10,378 bases of DNA from an uncultured Roseburia sp. Its GTDB lineage: Bacteria > Bacillota > Clostridia > Lachnospirales > Lachnospiraceae. This document shows, one piece after another, positions 1-6,671 of the stretch. The stretch is taken from contig CAMSEJ010000053.1 of NCBI GenBank assembly GCA_947057405.1, positions 1 through 10,378 on the forward strand, given 5' to 3'. Every line of letters begins with the position of its first letter. Position 1 is the first letter of the stretch. Made by a program: the position numbers and the translations under genes. The notes under the pieces were generated by a model that had not been told where the DNA came from, ran no database searches, and was given only the letters and a program-made list of their open reading frames with translations.

Positions 1-2
1 TG

Positions 3-220
3 CCGATTATTGAAAATGATTTAAGTATAGGTTTGGACAACGGTGAACATGTTGAAGTTGCCGTGTTGCTAACGAGGACAGATACCTAGAAATCGTTGAT
101 TTTATGCTGTTTTTCGACCATTTCGTTTTTACTCTAAACGGGGAAAATGTGCCCGAAAAGGAGTTGAAAAAGGAAATTCCAGTGAGCGCAGGAATCGAGC
201 CGGTCGTGGTGGACATGTAG
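3..220 (+). pseudogene. 3' end of an unrecognised gene, apparently frameshifted
   Basis: The left edge opens inside a plus-strand reading frame. Codons starting at position 3 read PIIENDLSIGLDNGEHVEVA and continue to a TAG at 87-89. The frame one base back, open from 56, reads on as RYLEIVDFMLFFDHFVFTLN and ends GIEPVVVDM with TAG at 218-220. Both pieces look like normal protein (mixed charge, amphipathic), and together they suggest one gene that lost a base somewhere in 56-89. I do not recognise the family. The stop lies about 20 bases before the macro-domain gene, so it may have been the first gene of that operon. A sequencing or assembly error near the contig end would explain the break equally well. 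The only in-frame ATG in the second piece is at 104, with no convincing ribosome binding site. Confidence 0.45.
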
Positions 221-239
221 ATTTGGAAGGATGGCAGAA

Positions 240-794
240 ATGTTAAAAACGATAAAAGGCGATATAACAAAAATCACGGATGTGCAGGCAATCGTCAATG
301 CGGCGAACGAGAGCCTGCTTGGAGGAGGAGGCGTTGACGGTGCGATACACAGGGCGGCGGGACCGCAGCTTCTAAAAGAGTGCCGGACGCTGCACGGATG
401 TCCGACGGGAGAGGCGAAACTGACCAGGGGATACAATCTGCCCTGTGATTATGTGATCCATACAGTCGGTCCGATATGGCGCGGCGGGTCAGACGGAGAG
501 CCGGAACTGCTTGCGTCCTGCTATTTCAATTCGCTGAACGTCGCAATAGAAAATGGGATCCGCACGGTTGCATTTCCGTCTGTCTCGACCGGGGTGTACG
601 GCTATCCCGTTGAAAAAGCCGCAGAGGAAGCCATCCGCGCAGTCTGCCGGTTCCTTGCACAGTACCCGGATGCAATAGATATGGTTGAATGGGTGCTGTT
701 TGATGACAGAACGCTGGCGGCGTATGAGTACGAAGTGGATAAAATACAAATAAACAAACGGAGGGAAAAAGAATGTCCTATCAAACTGCCCTGA
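240..794 (+). CDS. Macro-domain protein, MacroD/YmdB-type ADP-ribosyl or O-acetyl-ADP-ribose hydrolase
   Basis: A single macro domain fills nearly the whole 184-aa protein. Family landmarks are the NAAN motif (residues 20-23), the GGGGVDGAIHRAAG loop (28-41) with the Asp of VDG at 33, and the second ligand loop PSVSTGVYGYP (113-123). In MacroD/YmdB enzymes these bind ADP-ribose and remove ADP-ribose from acidic residues or deacetylate O-acetyl-ADP-ribose. The key Asn and Asp are present, so an active hydrolase is expected in the cytoplasm. I chose ATG 240 because GGAAGG at 225-230 lies 9 bases before it; ATG 231, in the same frame, abuts that site and would add three residues. The 3' end overlaps the next gene by 22 bases and contains its ribosome binding site, so the two are probably co-translated. 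Substrate is unknown; the neighbour suggests a role in a defence module rather than general metabolism. Confidence 0.9.
   Translation: MLKTIKGDITKITDVQAIVNAANESLLGGGGVDGAIHRAAGPQLLKECRTLHGCPTGEAKLTRGYNLPCDYVIHTVGPIWRGGSDGEPELLASCYFNSLNVAIENGIRTVAFPSVSTGVYGYPVEKAAEEAIRAVCRFLAQYPDAIDMVEWVLFDDRTLAAYEYEVDKIQINKRREKECPIKLP
760..765 (+). promoter_or_regulatory. Ribosome binding site inside the macro gene
   Basis: GGAGGG lies 7 bases before ATG 773 and within the last codons of the macro-domain gene. It fixes the start of the GmrSD-like gene and supports translational coupling of the two proteins. Confidence 0.8.
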
Positions 795-2542
795 CAATTA
801 ACCGGGTGATCAGAGATATTGATGCCAAAAAATATCTGCTTCCGTCCATACAGCGTGAGTTTGTATGGGATACAGAGCAAATTGAGAAACTGTTCGATAG
901 CCTGATGATGGATTATCCGATCAATTCATTTTTGTTTTGGAAAGTATCGAAAGAGAATACAAGGGAATATAAATTTTATGAATTTTTGCGGAATTACCAC
1001 CAACGGGAGAACAGGCACAATCCAAGAGCAAATCTGAATGGGTCGGAAGATATCATTGCAATTCTTGACGGTCAGCAGAGGATGACTTCTCTTTACATAG
1101 GATTGAAGGGGACCTACGCTTATAAGCTGTCTTACAGGCGATGGGATAATCCGCAGGCATATCCAAAGCGGAGCCTGTATCTGAACCTGCTGCAGCCTGC
1201 CGAAGACAGGGAGGATTTTAAATATGATTTTCTGTTCCTGACAGATGACGAGGTCAGGGAAGATCATGCGTATCGGGACGATGACGGGAAACGTCATTAT
1301 TTTTGGTTTCCGGTCGGAGAGATATTAAATATTACCAGATCAAACGAGGTCAATAAATATCTCATAAAAAACAAATTGAATTCTTTAGAGGATGAGGAAC
1401 AGGCATTGTTTGCAAACGATGCACTGTTTAATCTGTATGAAGCAATCCATATGAAGGAAACAATCAGCTACTACCTTGAGGAGGGGCAGGAACTGGACAA
1501 GGTCTTAAATATATTTATCCGGGTCAATAGCGGCGGAACGCCGCTCAGTTATTCAGACCTGCTGCTTTCGGTTGCTGCGGCACAGTGGGAAAACCTGGAT
1601 GCAAGAGAAGAGATAAACGGTGCGGTTGACGAACTGAATCATATCGGACGCGGATTCCTTCTTACGAAAGATCTTTTGCTTAAGACAAGCCTTGTATTAT
1701 GCGGATTTTCAGATATTCGGTTTAAGGCGGACAATTTCAACCGGACGAATATGCTGATTATCGAACAGGAATGGAGCCGCATTACGACATCAATGCGGCT
1801 TGCGCTTGAACTGGTAGCATCATTCGGCTTTTGCCGGGAAAATATTACATCTAATAATGCACTGATTCCGATTGCATATTATATCAGCGTTATTGGGAAT
1901 CCGACAAACTTTGTCGATTCCGGAGCGTATACAGAGGACAGAAAGAAAATCAAAAAATGGTTTGTATCCTCCATTTTGCTGCATGTATTCAGTTTTTCAT
2001 CTGACAGCGTATTAAAGCAGATTCGGGAATTGATCCGGGATCATCACGAGGGATTTCCGTTGGATGCAATCTGCGACCGGTTCCGGGGAACGAACAGGGA
2101 CATTACATTTACGGATGACAGCATAAACAATCTGCTCTGGAGCAAATATGGCGGAGGAGACGTTCTGCTCGTACTGTCGATTCTGTATCCGTGGGCAAGC
2201 TTAAGAAACAACTTTCATATCGACCACATATATCCCAAGGCAAAGTTCACGAGGAAGCGGCTTGAGAAATGCGGCGTCCCGGAAGAAAAGACAGGATTTT
2301 ATCTGGAGAATTACAATTATCTCGGGAATCTTCAGCTTCTAGAAGAACTCCCCAATATGGAAAAAAACGCGCAGTTCTTCAATGAATGGATCGAAGCGCA
2401 ATATCCCAACCCCGCTCAGCGGAAGGATTATATGCACAAACACTATATTCCGGACGTGGATTTTTCCATGTTGAATTTTGAAGAGTTTTTCAGGGAGCGG
2501 GAGAAGCTGCTCTGTGCCGCTTTGAAAAAAGAACTGATGTAG
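773..2542 (+). CDS. GmrSD-like DUF262/DUF1524 protein (candidate type IV restriction or anti-phage nuclease)
   Basis: This 589-aa protein has the two-domain layout of the GmrSD/SspE/BrxU families. The N-terminal DUF262 part shows IQREFVWD (26-33), the hallmark DGQQR (99-103) within ILDGQQRMTSLYIGL, and RVNSGGTPLSYSDLL (from residue 250). In characterised members DGQQR serves nucleotide binding and hydrolysis that controls DNA cleavage. The C-terminal part has an HNH/DUF1524-like signature: HIDHIYP (H482, D484, H485), then LGNLQLL with N519, N528 and K531. Both sets of catalytic residues look intact. Characterised relatives cut phage DNA with modified bases or act with phosphorothioate systems; which modification is sensed cannot be read here. 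The start overlaps the macro gene by 22 bases, and an intrinsic terminator follows 12 bases after the stop. No methylase or DNA-modification gene is visible in the window. Confidence 0.87.
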   Translation: MSYQTALTINRVIRDIDAKKYLLPSIQREFVWDTEQIEKLFDSLMMDYPINSFLFWKVSKENTREYKFYEFLRNYHQRENRHNPRANLNGSEDIIAILDGQQRMTSLYIGLKGTYAYKLSYRRWDNPQAYPKRSLYLNLLQPAEDREDFKYDFLFLTDDEVREDHAYRDDDGKRHYFWFPVGEILNITRSNEVNKYLIKNKLNSLEDEEQALFANDALFNLYEAIHMKETISYYLEEGQELDKVLNIFIRVNSGGTPLSYSDLLLSVAAAQWENLDAREEINGAVDELNHIGRGFLLTKDLLLKTSLVLCGFSDIRFKADNFNRTNMLIIEQEWSRITTSMRLALELVASFGFCRENITSNNALIPIAYYISVIGNPTNFVDSGAYTEDRKKIKKWFVSSILLHVFSFSSDSVLKQIRELIRDHHEGFPLDAICDRFRGTNRDITFTDDSINNLLWSKYGGGDVLLVLSILYPWASLRNNFHIDHIYPKAKFTRKRLEKCGVPEEKTGFYLENYNYLGNLQLLEELPNMEKNAQFFNEWIEAQYPNPAQRKDYMHKHYIPDVDFSMLNFEEFFREREKLLCAALKKELM

Positions 2543-2553
2543 TACCGTATTAT

Positions 2554-2594
2554 CCCGCTGCGTTCGGCTTATGCCGCAAAGTGCAGCGGGTTTT
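2554..2594 (+). terminator. Intrinsic terminator of the macro/GmrSD-like unit
   Basis: An 8-bp stem CCCGCTGC (2554-2561) pairs with GCAGCGGG (2583-2590) and is followed by TTTTCTT. The loop contains a small second hairpin, CGGC-TTAT-GCCG. It sits 12 bases after the stop of the GmrSD-like gene and before the ddl promoter, so it separates the two transcription units. Confidence 0.85.
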
Positions 2595-2611
2595 CTTGTT
2601 GGGCATGCCTC

Positions 2612-2640
2612 TTGCTATTGGGGTTAAAATGGGATACAAT
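2612..2640 (+). promoter_or_regulatory. Sigma-A-type promoter for ddl-murF
   Basis: TTGCTA (2612-2617) and TACAAT (2635-2640) are separated by 17 bases, a good housekeeping match (4/6 and 5/6). Transcription would start near 2647, leaving a leader of about 33 bases that contains the GGGAG ribosome binding site at 2669-2673. Confidence 0.7.
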
Positions 2641-2679
2641 GAAAAGAACAAAATATAGTCAGACAGATGGGAGATTAGA

Positions 2680-3741
2680 ATGGATATCGTAGTATTAGCC
2701 GGCGGCATAAGCGCGGAGCGCGACGTATCATTAAAAACCGGAGCCATGGTTGCGGGAGCGCTGCGGGGAAACGGACACCGTGTCATTTTACTGGATGTAT
2801 TTATGGGATACCGGGGAGAGCCGGAAAAGATTTCGGAGCTTTTTGCAGACAGCAGCCATGCAGGCATTACAGAAACCGAGATTTCGGAAACCGCACCTGA
2901 TCTTGCGGCAGTCAAGGCGGCAAGGGGGGATACGTCCGATTGTTTTTTCGGACCCGAAGTGCTTCGTATCTGCCGGATGGCGGACATTGTCTTTATGGCG
3001 CTGCACGGGGAAGACGGGGAAAACGGCAAAGTGCAGGCGGCGTTTGACCTGCTCGGCATCCGCTATACGGGAAGCGGGTATTTCGGCAGTGCGCTGGCGA
3101 TGAACAAAGAAGTTTCCAAAGTTTTCTTTACGAAAAATAATATTCCTGTGCCAAACGGCATCCATATGACAAAATACACACGAGAAGATGCATTTGAAAA
3201 AACAGGGCTCACCCTGCCGTGCATTGTAAAGCCCTGCTGCGGGGGTTCAAGCATCGGCGTTTCGATTGTGCGGAAGGAAGCGGAGTTTGCACAGGCGCTG
3301 ACCGAAGCGTTCCGCTGGGAAGATGAAATCGTGATTGAGGATTACATAGAAGGGCGTGACTTCTCGGTCGGCGTTTTGGACAAAAAGGCGCTGCCGGTGA
3401 TTGAGATTGCCCCCCTGGAAGGCTTTTACGATTATAAAAATAAATATAAGGCGGGATGCGCCGTAGAAACCTGTCCGGCAAAGCTGCCGGAAGACATCGC
3501 GGCAAAGATGATGCGGTATGCCGAAGCCGCGGCCGAAGCGCTTTGCCTGGAAAGTTATTCCCGAATGGATTTTAAACTGGCCGAAGACGGCAGTATTTAC
3601 TGCCTGGAGGCGAATACGCTGCCCGGAATGACGGCAACCAGCCTGCTTCCGCAGGAAGCGCAGGCGGCCGGAATGAATTATGCACAGCTTTGTGAGAAAA
3701 TAATACAGGTTTCACTGCAAAGGTATGGGGGACAGAAATGA
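2680..3741 (+). CDS. ddl: D-alanine--D-alanine ligase
   Basis: This ATP-grasp ligase joins two D-alanines for the end of the peptidoglycan stem peptide, in the cytoplasm. The 353 residues carry the family landmarks: GGISAERDVS with E13, ALHGEDGENG (107-116), the ATP-binding GGSSIGVS loop (188-195), the omega loop FYDYKNKY (249-256), SRMDF (294-298) and the metal ligands of LEANTLPGMT (309-318). The last Tyr of FYDYKNKY corresponds by its spacing to Tyr216 of E. coli DdlB, which marks D-Ala-D-Ala rather than D-Ala-D-lactate ligases, so this is not a vancomycin-resistance ligase by that test. ATG 2680 has GGGAG 6 bases upstream. The stop shares an ATGA overlap with murF, whose enzyme uses the dipeptide product. 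Confidence 0.96.
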   Translation: MDIVVLAGGISAERDVSLKTGAMVAGALRGNGHRVILLDVFMGYRGEPEKISELFADSSHAGITETEISETAPDLAAVKAARGDTSDCFFGPEVLRICRMADIVFMALHGEDGENGKVQAAFDLLGIRYTGSGYFGSALAMNKEVSKVFFTKNNIPVPNGIHMTKYTREDAFEKTGLTLPCIVKPCCGGSSIGVSIVRKEAEFAQALTEAFRWEDEIVIEDYIEGRDFSVGVLDKKALPVIEIAPLEGFYDYKNKYKAGCAVETCPAKLPEDIAAKMMRYAEAAAEALCLESYSRMDFKLAEDGSIYCLEANTLPGMTATSLLPQEAQAAGMNYAQLCEKIIQVSLQRYGGQK

Positions 3742-5147
3742 AAGATATGACATTAAAAAATATCGCCGCCTGCTGCGGCGGGACATATTTCGGGGACGGG
3801 GCATCGCTTGATACGGCCGTAACATCCGTTGCGACTGACAGCCGCAAAATACGCCCGGGCGGCCTGTTTATTCCGCTGCAGGGAGAACGTGCAGACGGGC
3901 ATGACTTTATTCCTGATGTAATGGAGCGCGGGGCGCTTGCCTGCCTGTCCGAGCGGAAATTAGACGGGCAGAAGGAGCGCTATATCCTGGTAGAATCCAC
4001 ACGCAAAGCGCTGCGGGATATCGCCGCATTTTATCGCAGGTCGCTGGGGACAAAAGTAGTCGGAATCACCGGAAGCGTGGGGAAGACCAGCACAAAGGAA
4101 ATGATTGCTTCCGTGTTAAAGGAAAAATACCGGATCCATAAAACAGAAGGGAATTATAACAATGAAATCGGGCTGCCGCTCACCGTCTTCGGCATGACGC
4201 AGGAGCACGAAATAGCCGTGCTGGAAATGGGGATTTCCGATTTTGGGGAAATGCACAGGCTTGCAGAAATCGCTTCCCCGGACATCTGCGTCATCACCAA
4301 TATCGGCTTGTGCCATCTGGAATGTCTGGGCAGCCGGGACGGTATCTTAAAAGCCAAGACAGAAGTATTTTCACATTTAAAAGAGGACGGAATCGCCGTA
4401 TTAAACGGGGATGACGACAAGCTTTCCACCATAAAGCAGGTAAACGGTAAATCCCCGGTATTTTATACTTTCAAAGAACCGTATGAGACCTATGGAAAAG
4501 AGGAAACGGCAGTCTATGCAGACGGGGTAACACCGCTTGGGATGGAAGGCATCCGGATGACGCTGCATCTGCACGGAAACAGCCAGGACATAACGATCCC
4601 GCTGCCCGGGGAACATAATATCTACAATGCACTTGCGGCGGCATGTGTGGGAGCGGCATGCGGCATGGAACTCAGCGAAATATGCAGAGGGATTTCTTCG
4701 GTACGTGCGATCGGCGGCAGGAGCAATTTTATTTCATCAGGCGGCATCACAGTAATAGACGACTGTTACAATGCCAATCCGGTTTCCATGCGCGCGTCAA
4801 TCGACGTGTTAAGCTGTGCACCGGGCAGGAAAATTGCCATACTGGGAGATATGGGTGAACTGGGAGAGGACGCGCTTAAGCTGCACGAGCAAACAGGACG
4901 TTATGCGGCACAAAAAGGGATTGACTGCCTGTACTGTACCGGAGAGCAAAGCCGTGAGCTGGCTAAGGGAGCATCCGAAGAAAGCGGCGGCAAAACGCAT
5001 GTGCTTCATTTTACGGATAAAAAAGAATTGCTGGATGCGGTTTGCGGACAGATGAAAAAGGGAGACACGGTACTGGTAAAAGCTTCTCATTTTATGAAAT
5101 TTTCGGAAATTGTAGAAGCATTAAAGGAGTTTTCAGATACGATTTAG
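3738..5147 (+). CDS. murF: UDP-N-acetylmuramoyl-tripeptide--D-alanyl-D-alanine ligase
   Basis: MurF adds the D-Ala-D-Ala dipeptide to UDP-MurNAc-tripeptide using ATP, the last cytoplasmic step of the UDP-MurNAc-pentapeptide. The 469 residues show the Mur ligase order: an N-terminal UDP-substrate domain, the P-loop GITGSVGKTST (109-119), NYNNEIGLPLT (139-149), LEMGISDFGEM (162-172), ITNIGLCHLE (186-195), the central-domain NGDDD (223-227), and the C-terminal DDCYNANP (341-348) and GDMGELG (370-376). The length is normal for the family. The ATG overlaps the ddl stop as ATGA, so the two are translationally coupled and share the promoter at 2612-2640. The first structured element lies just after the stop and may help end the transcript. 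Confidence 0.96.
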   Translation: MKDMTLKNIAACCGGTYFGDGASLDTAVTSVATDSRKIRPGGLFIPLQGERADGHDFIPDVMERGALACLSERKLDGQKERYILVESTRKALRDIAAFYRRSLGTKVVGITGSVGKTSTKEMIASVLKEKYRIHKTEGNYNNEIGLPLTVFGMTQEHEIAVLEMGISDFGEMHRLAEIASPDICVITNIGLCHLECLGSRDGILKAKTEVFSHLKEDGIAVLNGDDDKLSTIKQVNGKSPVFYTFKEPYETYGKEETAVYADGVTPLGMEGIRMTLHLHGNSQDITIPLPGEHNIYNALAAACVGAACGMELSEICRGISSVRAIGGRSNFISSGGITVIDDCYNANPVSMRASIDVLSCAPGRKIAILGDMGELGEDALKLHEQTGRYAAQKGIDCLYCTGEQSRELAKGASEESGGKTHVLHFTDKKELLDAVCGQMKKGDTVLVKASHFMKFSEIVEALKEFSDTI

Positions 5148-5161
5148 TGCTGCAGCGGACA

Positions 5162-5429
5162 ATGCTGGCAAAATTCCGTCAGCCGGAGGACAGGGGATGC
5201 GGCATCCGTCGTGTAACAGGATGAAGCGGCTCTAAAGTCTCCCATTTACGTGCTGAAATGCGGACGCAACCGCCGGAAACGCGCCATCCATGGCGCATTC
5301 CGGCTTGCCCTGCCATCCGTGGCAGGGCATTGCTGAAAATCGCATGGGATACTTAAGAGCCGCTAAATCCTGTTACAATGCAAATGCCGCATCCCCTGTC
5401 CTCCGGCTGACTGCGGTTTTGGCAGGCAT
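5162..5429 (-). repeat. Large inverted-repeat element 1, structured-RNA/MITE-like
   Basis: Arms at 5162-5245 and 5344-5429 are near-perfect reverse complements over about 85 bases, for example CAGCCGGAGGACAGGGGATG against its complement in CATCCCCTGTCCTCCGGCTG. They enclose two further hairpins (the core at 5259-5335). TTTTT follows the right arm at 5431-5435 on the plus strand, so the element could serve murF as a terminator. I give it the minus strand because only there do the hairpin loops and core sequence match element 2. The minus-strand 5' arm also shares blocks with the 5' arm of element 2 (GTCAG..GGAGG, GCATTGT, GGATTTAG, CTTAA, ATCCCAT), so the two elements are diverged copies of one family. 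No transposase gene is present. Confidence 0.85.
5259..5335 (-). ncRNA. TwoAYGGAY-like RNA core, copy 1
   Basis: Read on the minus strand the 77-nt core is CAGCAAT, hairpin A (stem GCCCTGCC/GGCAGGGC, loop ACGGAT, 5307-5328), AA, hairpin B (GCCGGAA, bulge T, GCGCC, loop ATGGAT, GGCGC, GT, TTCCGGC, 5272-5304), then the tail GGTTGCGTCCGCA. Both loops fit A-Y-G-G-A-Y exactly, the defining feature of the TwoAYGGAY motif known from Clostridia, gammaproteobacteria and gut metagenomes. The family name is from memory; a covariance-model search would settle it. The function of that family is unknown to me. No promoter can be assigned with confidence. Confidence 0.72.
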
Positions 5430-5535
5430 ATTTTTAAAAAATATAAAGGCATCCTTTCCATATTTCCACGTTCAAAAAGACAACCAATTCCTGACAGGAT
5501 TACCACATCTCATCATACAGGATTTAGATAACGTA

Positions 5536-5785
5536 GTCAGAAGGAGGGAGCGGCAGAGGGGCAGGCAGTCCGGGCATTGTGATTGGATTTAGAAATTCTT
5601 AACAATCCCATACGGGATCCAGGAATCCACGGACAAGGATGTCCGTGGAAGCCCGAATGCGCCATGGACGGCGCGTTTCGGGCGGTTCCGTCCGCAATAG
5701 AAATCCTAAATGGGATTGTTTAGAAATTCTTAATCCATGAACACAGCCCGTGCTGCCTTCCCCTCTGCCGCTCCCTCCTTCCGAC
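5536..5785 (+). repeat. Large inverted-repeat element 2, structured-RNA/MITE-like
   Basis: Arms of 75 bases at 5536-5610 and 5711-5785 pair without gaps. The outer stretch starts GTCAGAAGGAGGGAGCGGCA against TGCCGCTCCCTCCTTCCGAC. The inner 27 bases (around TTAGAAATTCTTAACAATCC) have only three mismatches. The arms enclose two hairpins. The element lies opposite in orientation to element 1 and is separated from it by about 105 bases of AT-rich sequence. With element 1 it fills nearly the whole gap between the convergent genes murF and plsC. No obvious U-tract follows either end, so it is a weaker terminator candidate than element 1. Confidence 0.85.
5620..5696 (+). ncRNA. TwoAYGGAY-like RNA core, copy 2
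   Basis: The 77-nt plus-strand core is CAGGAAT, hairpin A (CCACGGAC, loop AAGGAT, GTCCGTGG, 5627-5648), AA, hairpin B (GCCCGAA, bulge T, GCGCC, loop ATGGAC, GGCGC, GT, TTCGGGC, 5651-5683), then the tail GGTTCCGTCCGCA. Segment lengths are identical to copy 1 and 63 of 77 positions agree. Four base pairs in stem A and one in stem B differ by compensatory double changes, direct evidence that the RNA fold is selected. Loop A is AAGGAT, so its second base is a purine, a small departure from AYGGAY. Confidence 0.7.
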
Positions 5786-5817
5786 GGCGCCTTATCAAAA
5801 ACCCCCTCTCCTTCCCA

Positions 5818-6549
5818 TCACCGCGCATTCCGAAGCATTTGAAGCACAACTCCCCGGGTATACTCCCCCAGATGTTTTAACTCATCTTTCGAAAGCTGCT
5901 CAGGATAAATCGGTTCCCCGTATTCAAGCCGGACGTCTGCCGCCCGAATCCAGGGAAAATGATTTTCAAAAATATCCGCAGACCCGGTAATCGCCATAGG
6001 AATCACCGGACATCCCGTTTTTGTCGCCATCTTCATACTGCCCTCTTTAAACGGCAGCAGCTCTGTCTCGTCCGTTCCTTTCGTCCGTGTCCCTTCCGGA
6101 AAAATACAGACCGAAATACCGCGTTTGATCTGGTCGATTCCCGTTAAAATCGTCTTCAGACCTTCTTTTACATCCGTTCGGTTCAAAAACAGGCAGTGCA
6201 GCCGCTTCATCCAGACCGAAAGCAGCGGAACCTTCAGCATAGAGTCTTTTGCAACATACCCGGTCAGCCCCGGACATCTGGAATACGTAATTACGATATC
6301 AAAAAAACTGCGGTGGTTCCCGATATAAAGAACCGCCGTATCCTTCGGCACATGTTCTTCACCCACTACGGTGAGCCTTACTCCGGAAAGACCCAAAATA
6401 CACTTAAATCCCCACTGTACAATACGCAGCTGCGAAAGATCCGCAGCATGTGAAAACCGTCTGGCAACCAGCCATTCCACGCACAGGACCGGAATCCCGA
6501 GCACCAGGAACAGAATCAGAAATACCGCAACGAAAACCAGTCGTAACAT
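5818..6549 (-). CDS. plsC: 1-acyl-sn-glycerol-3-phosphate acyltransferase
   Basis: PlsC transfers an acyl chain to position 2 of lysophosphatidic acid to form phosphatidic acid at the membrane. With the start chosen here it has 243 residues: a hydrophobic N-terminal segment (about 3-28), the acyltransferase motif NHRSFFD (78-84, H79 and D84 catalytic), the substrate motif FPEGTR (150-155) and VIPMAITGS (182-190). I chose ATG 6549 because AAAGGA lies about 10 bases upstream. The longer reading from ATG 6594 would start almost at the predicted transcription start of the promoter at 6597-6625 and has no ribosome binding site. The gene faces murF across the two structured elements. A general acyltransferase of the same superfamily with another lysolipid substrate is the main alternative. 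Confidence 0.9.
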   Translation of the reverse strand: MLRLVFVAVFLILFLVLGIPVLCVEWLVARRFSHAADLSQLRIVQWGFKCILGLSGVRLTVVGEEHVPKDTAVLYIGNHRSFFDIVITYSRCPGLTGYVAKDSMLKVPLLSVWMKRLHCLFLNRTDVKEGLKTILTGIDQIKRGISVCIFPEGTRTKGTDETELLPFKEGSMKMATKTGCPVIPMAITGSADIFENHFPWIRAADVRLEYGEPIYPEQLSKDELKHLGEYTRGVVLQMLRNAR

Positions 6550-6596
6550 AACAAATAAATCCTTTCTGAACATAAAATATCGGCAAACATTCATCT

Positions 6597-6625
6597 ATTA
6601 TACTCACTGTAAGTTGGAATTACAA
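6597..6625 (-). promoter_or_regulatory. Promoter of plsC
   Basis: On the minus strand TTGTAA (6625-6620) is followed after 17 bases by a perfect TATAAT (6602-6597). Transcription would begin near 6590, giving a leader of about 40 bases before ATG 6549. This placement rules against ATG 6594 as the start. Confidence 0.75.
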
Positions 6626-6671
6626 CCGTAATTCGTGAATAAACTGTAAAAAAGGCAAAAAGCAGGAAAAC

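Noticed and set aside
2680..3741. Vancomycin-type D-Ala-D-lactate or D-Ala-D-Ser ligase
   Set aside because: The omega loop keeps the Tyr of FYDYKNKY typical of D-Ala-D-Ala ligases, the gene is coupled to murF, and no vanH, vanX or vanT-like genes are nearby.
5290..5592. Open frame of 100 codons on the plus strand
   Set aside because: It runs through the hairpins and arms of both structured elements, has no ribosome binding site and no recognisable protein features.
6614..6642. Plus-strand promoter for the PrcB-like gene (TTGGAA, then GAATAA after 17 bases)
   Set aside because: The -10 match is poor; it overlaps the much better plsC promoter, so it was not listed.
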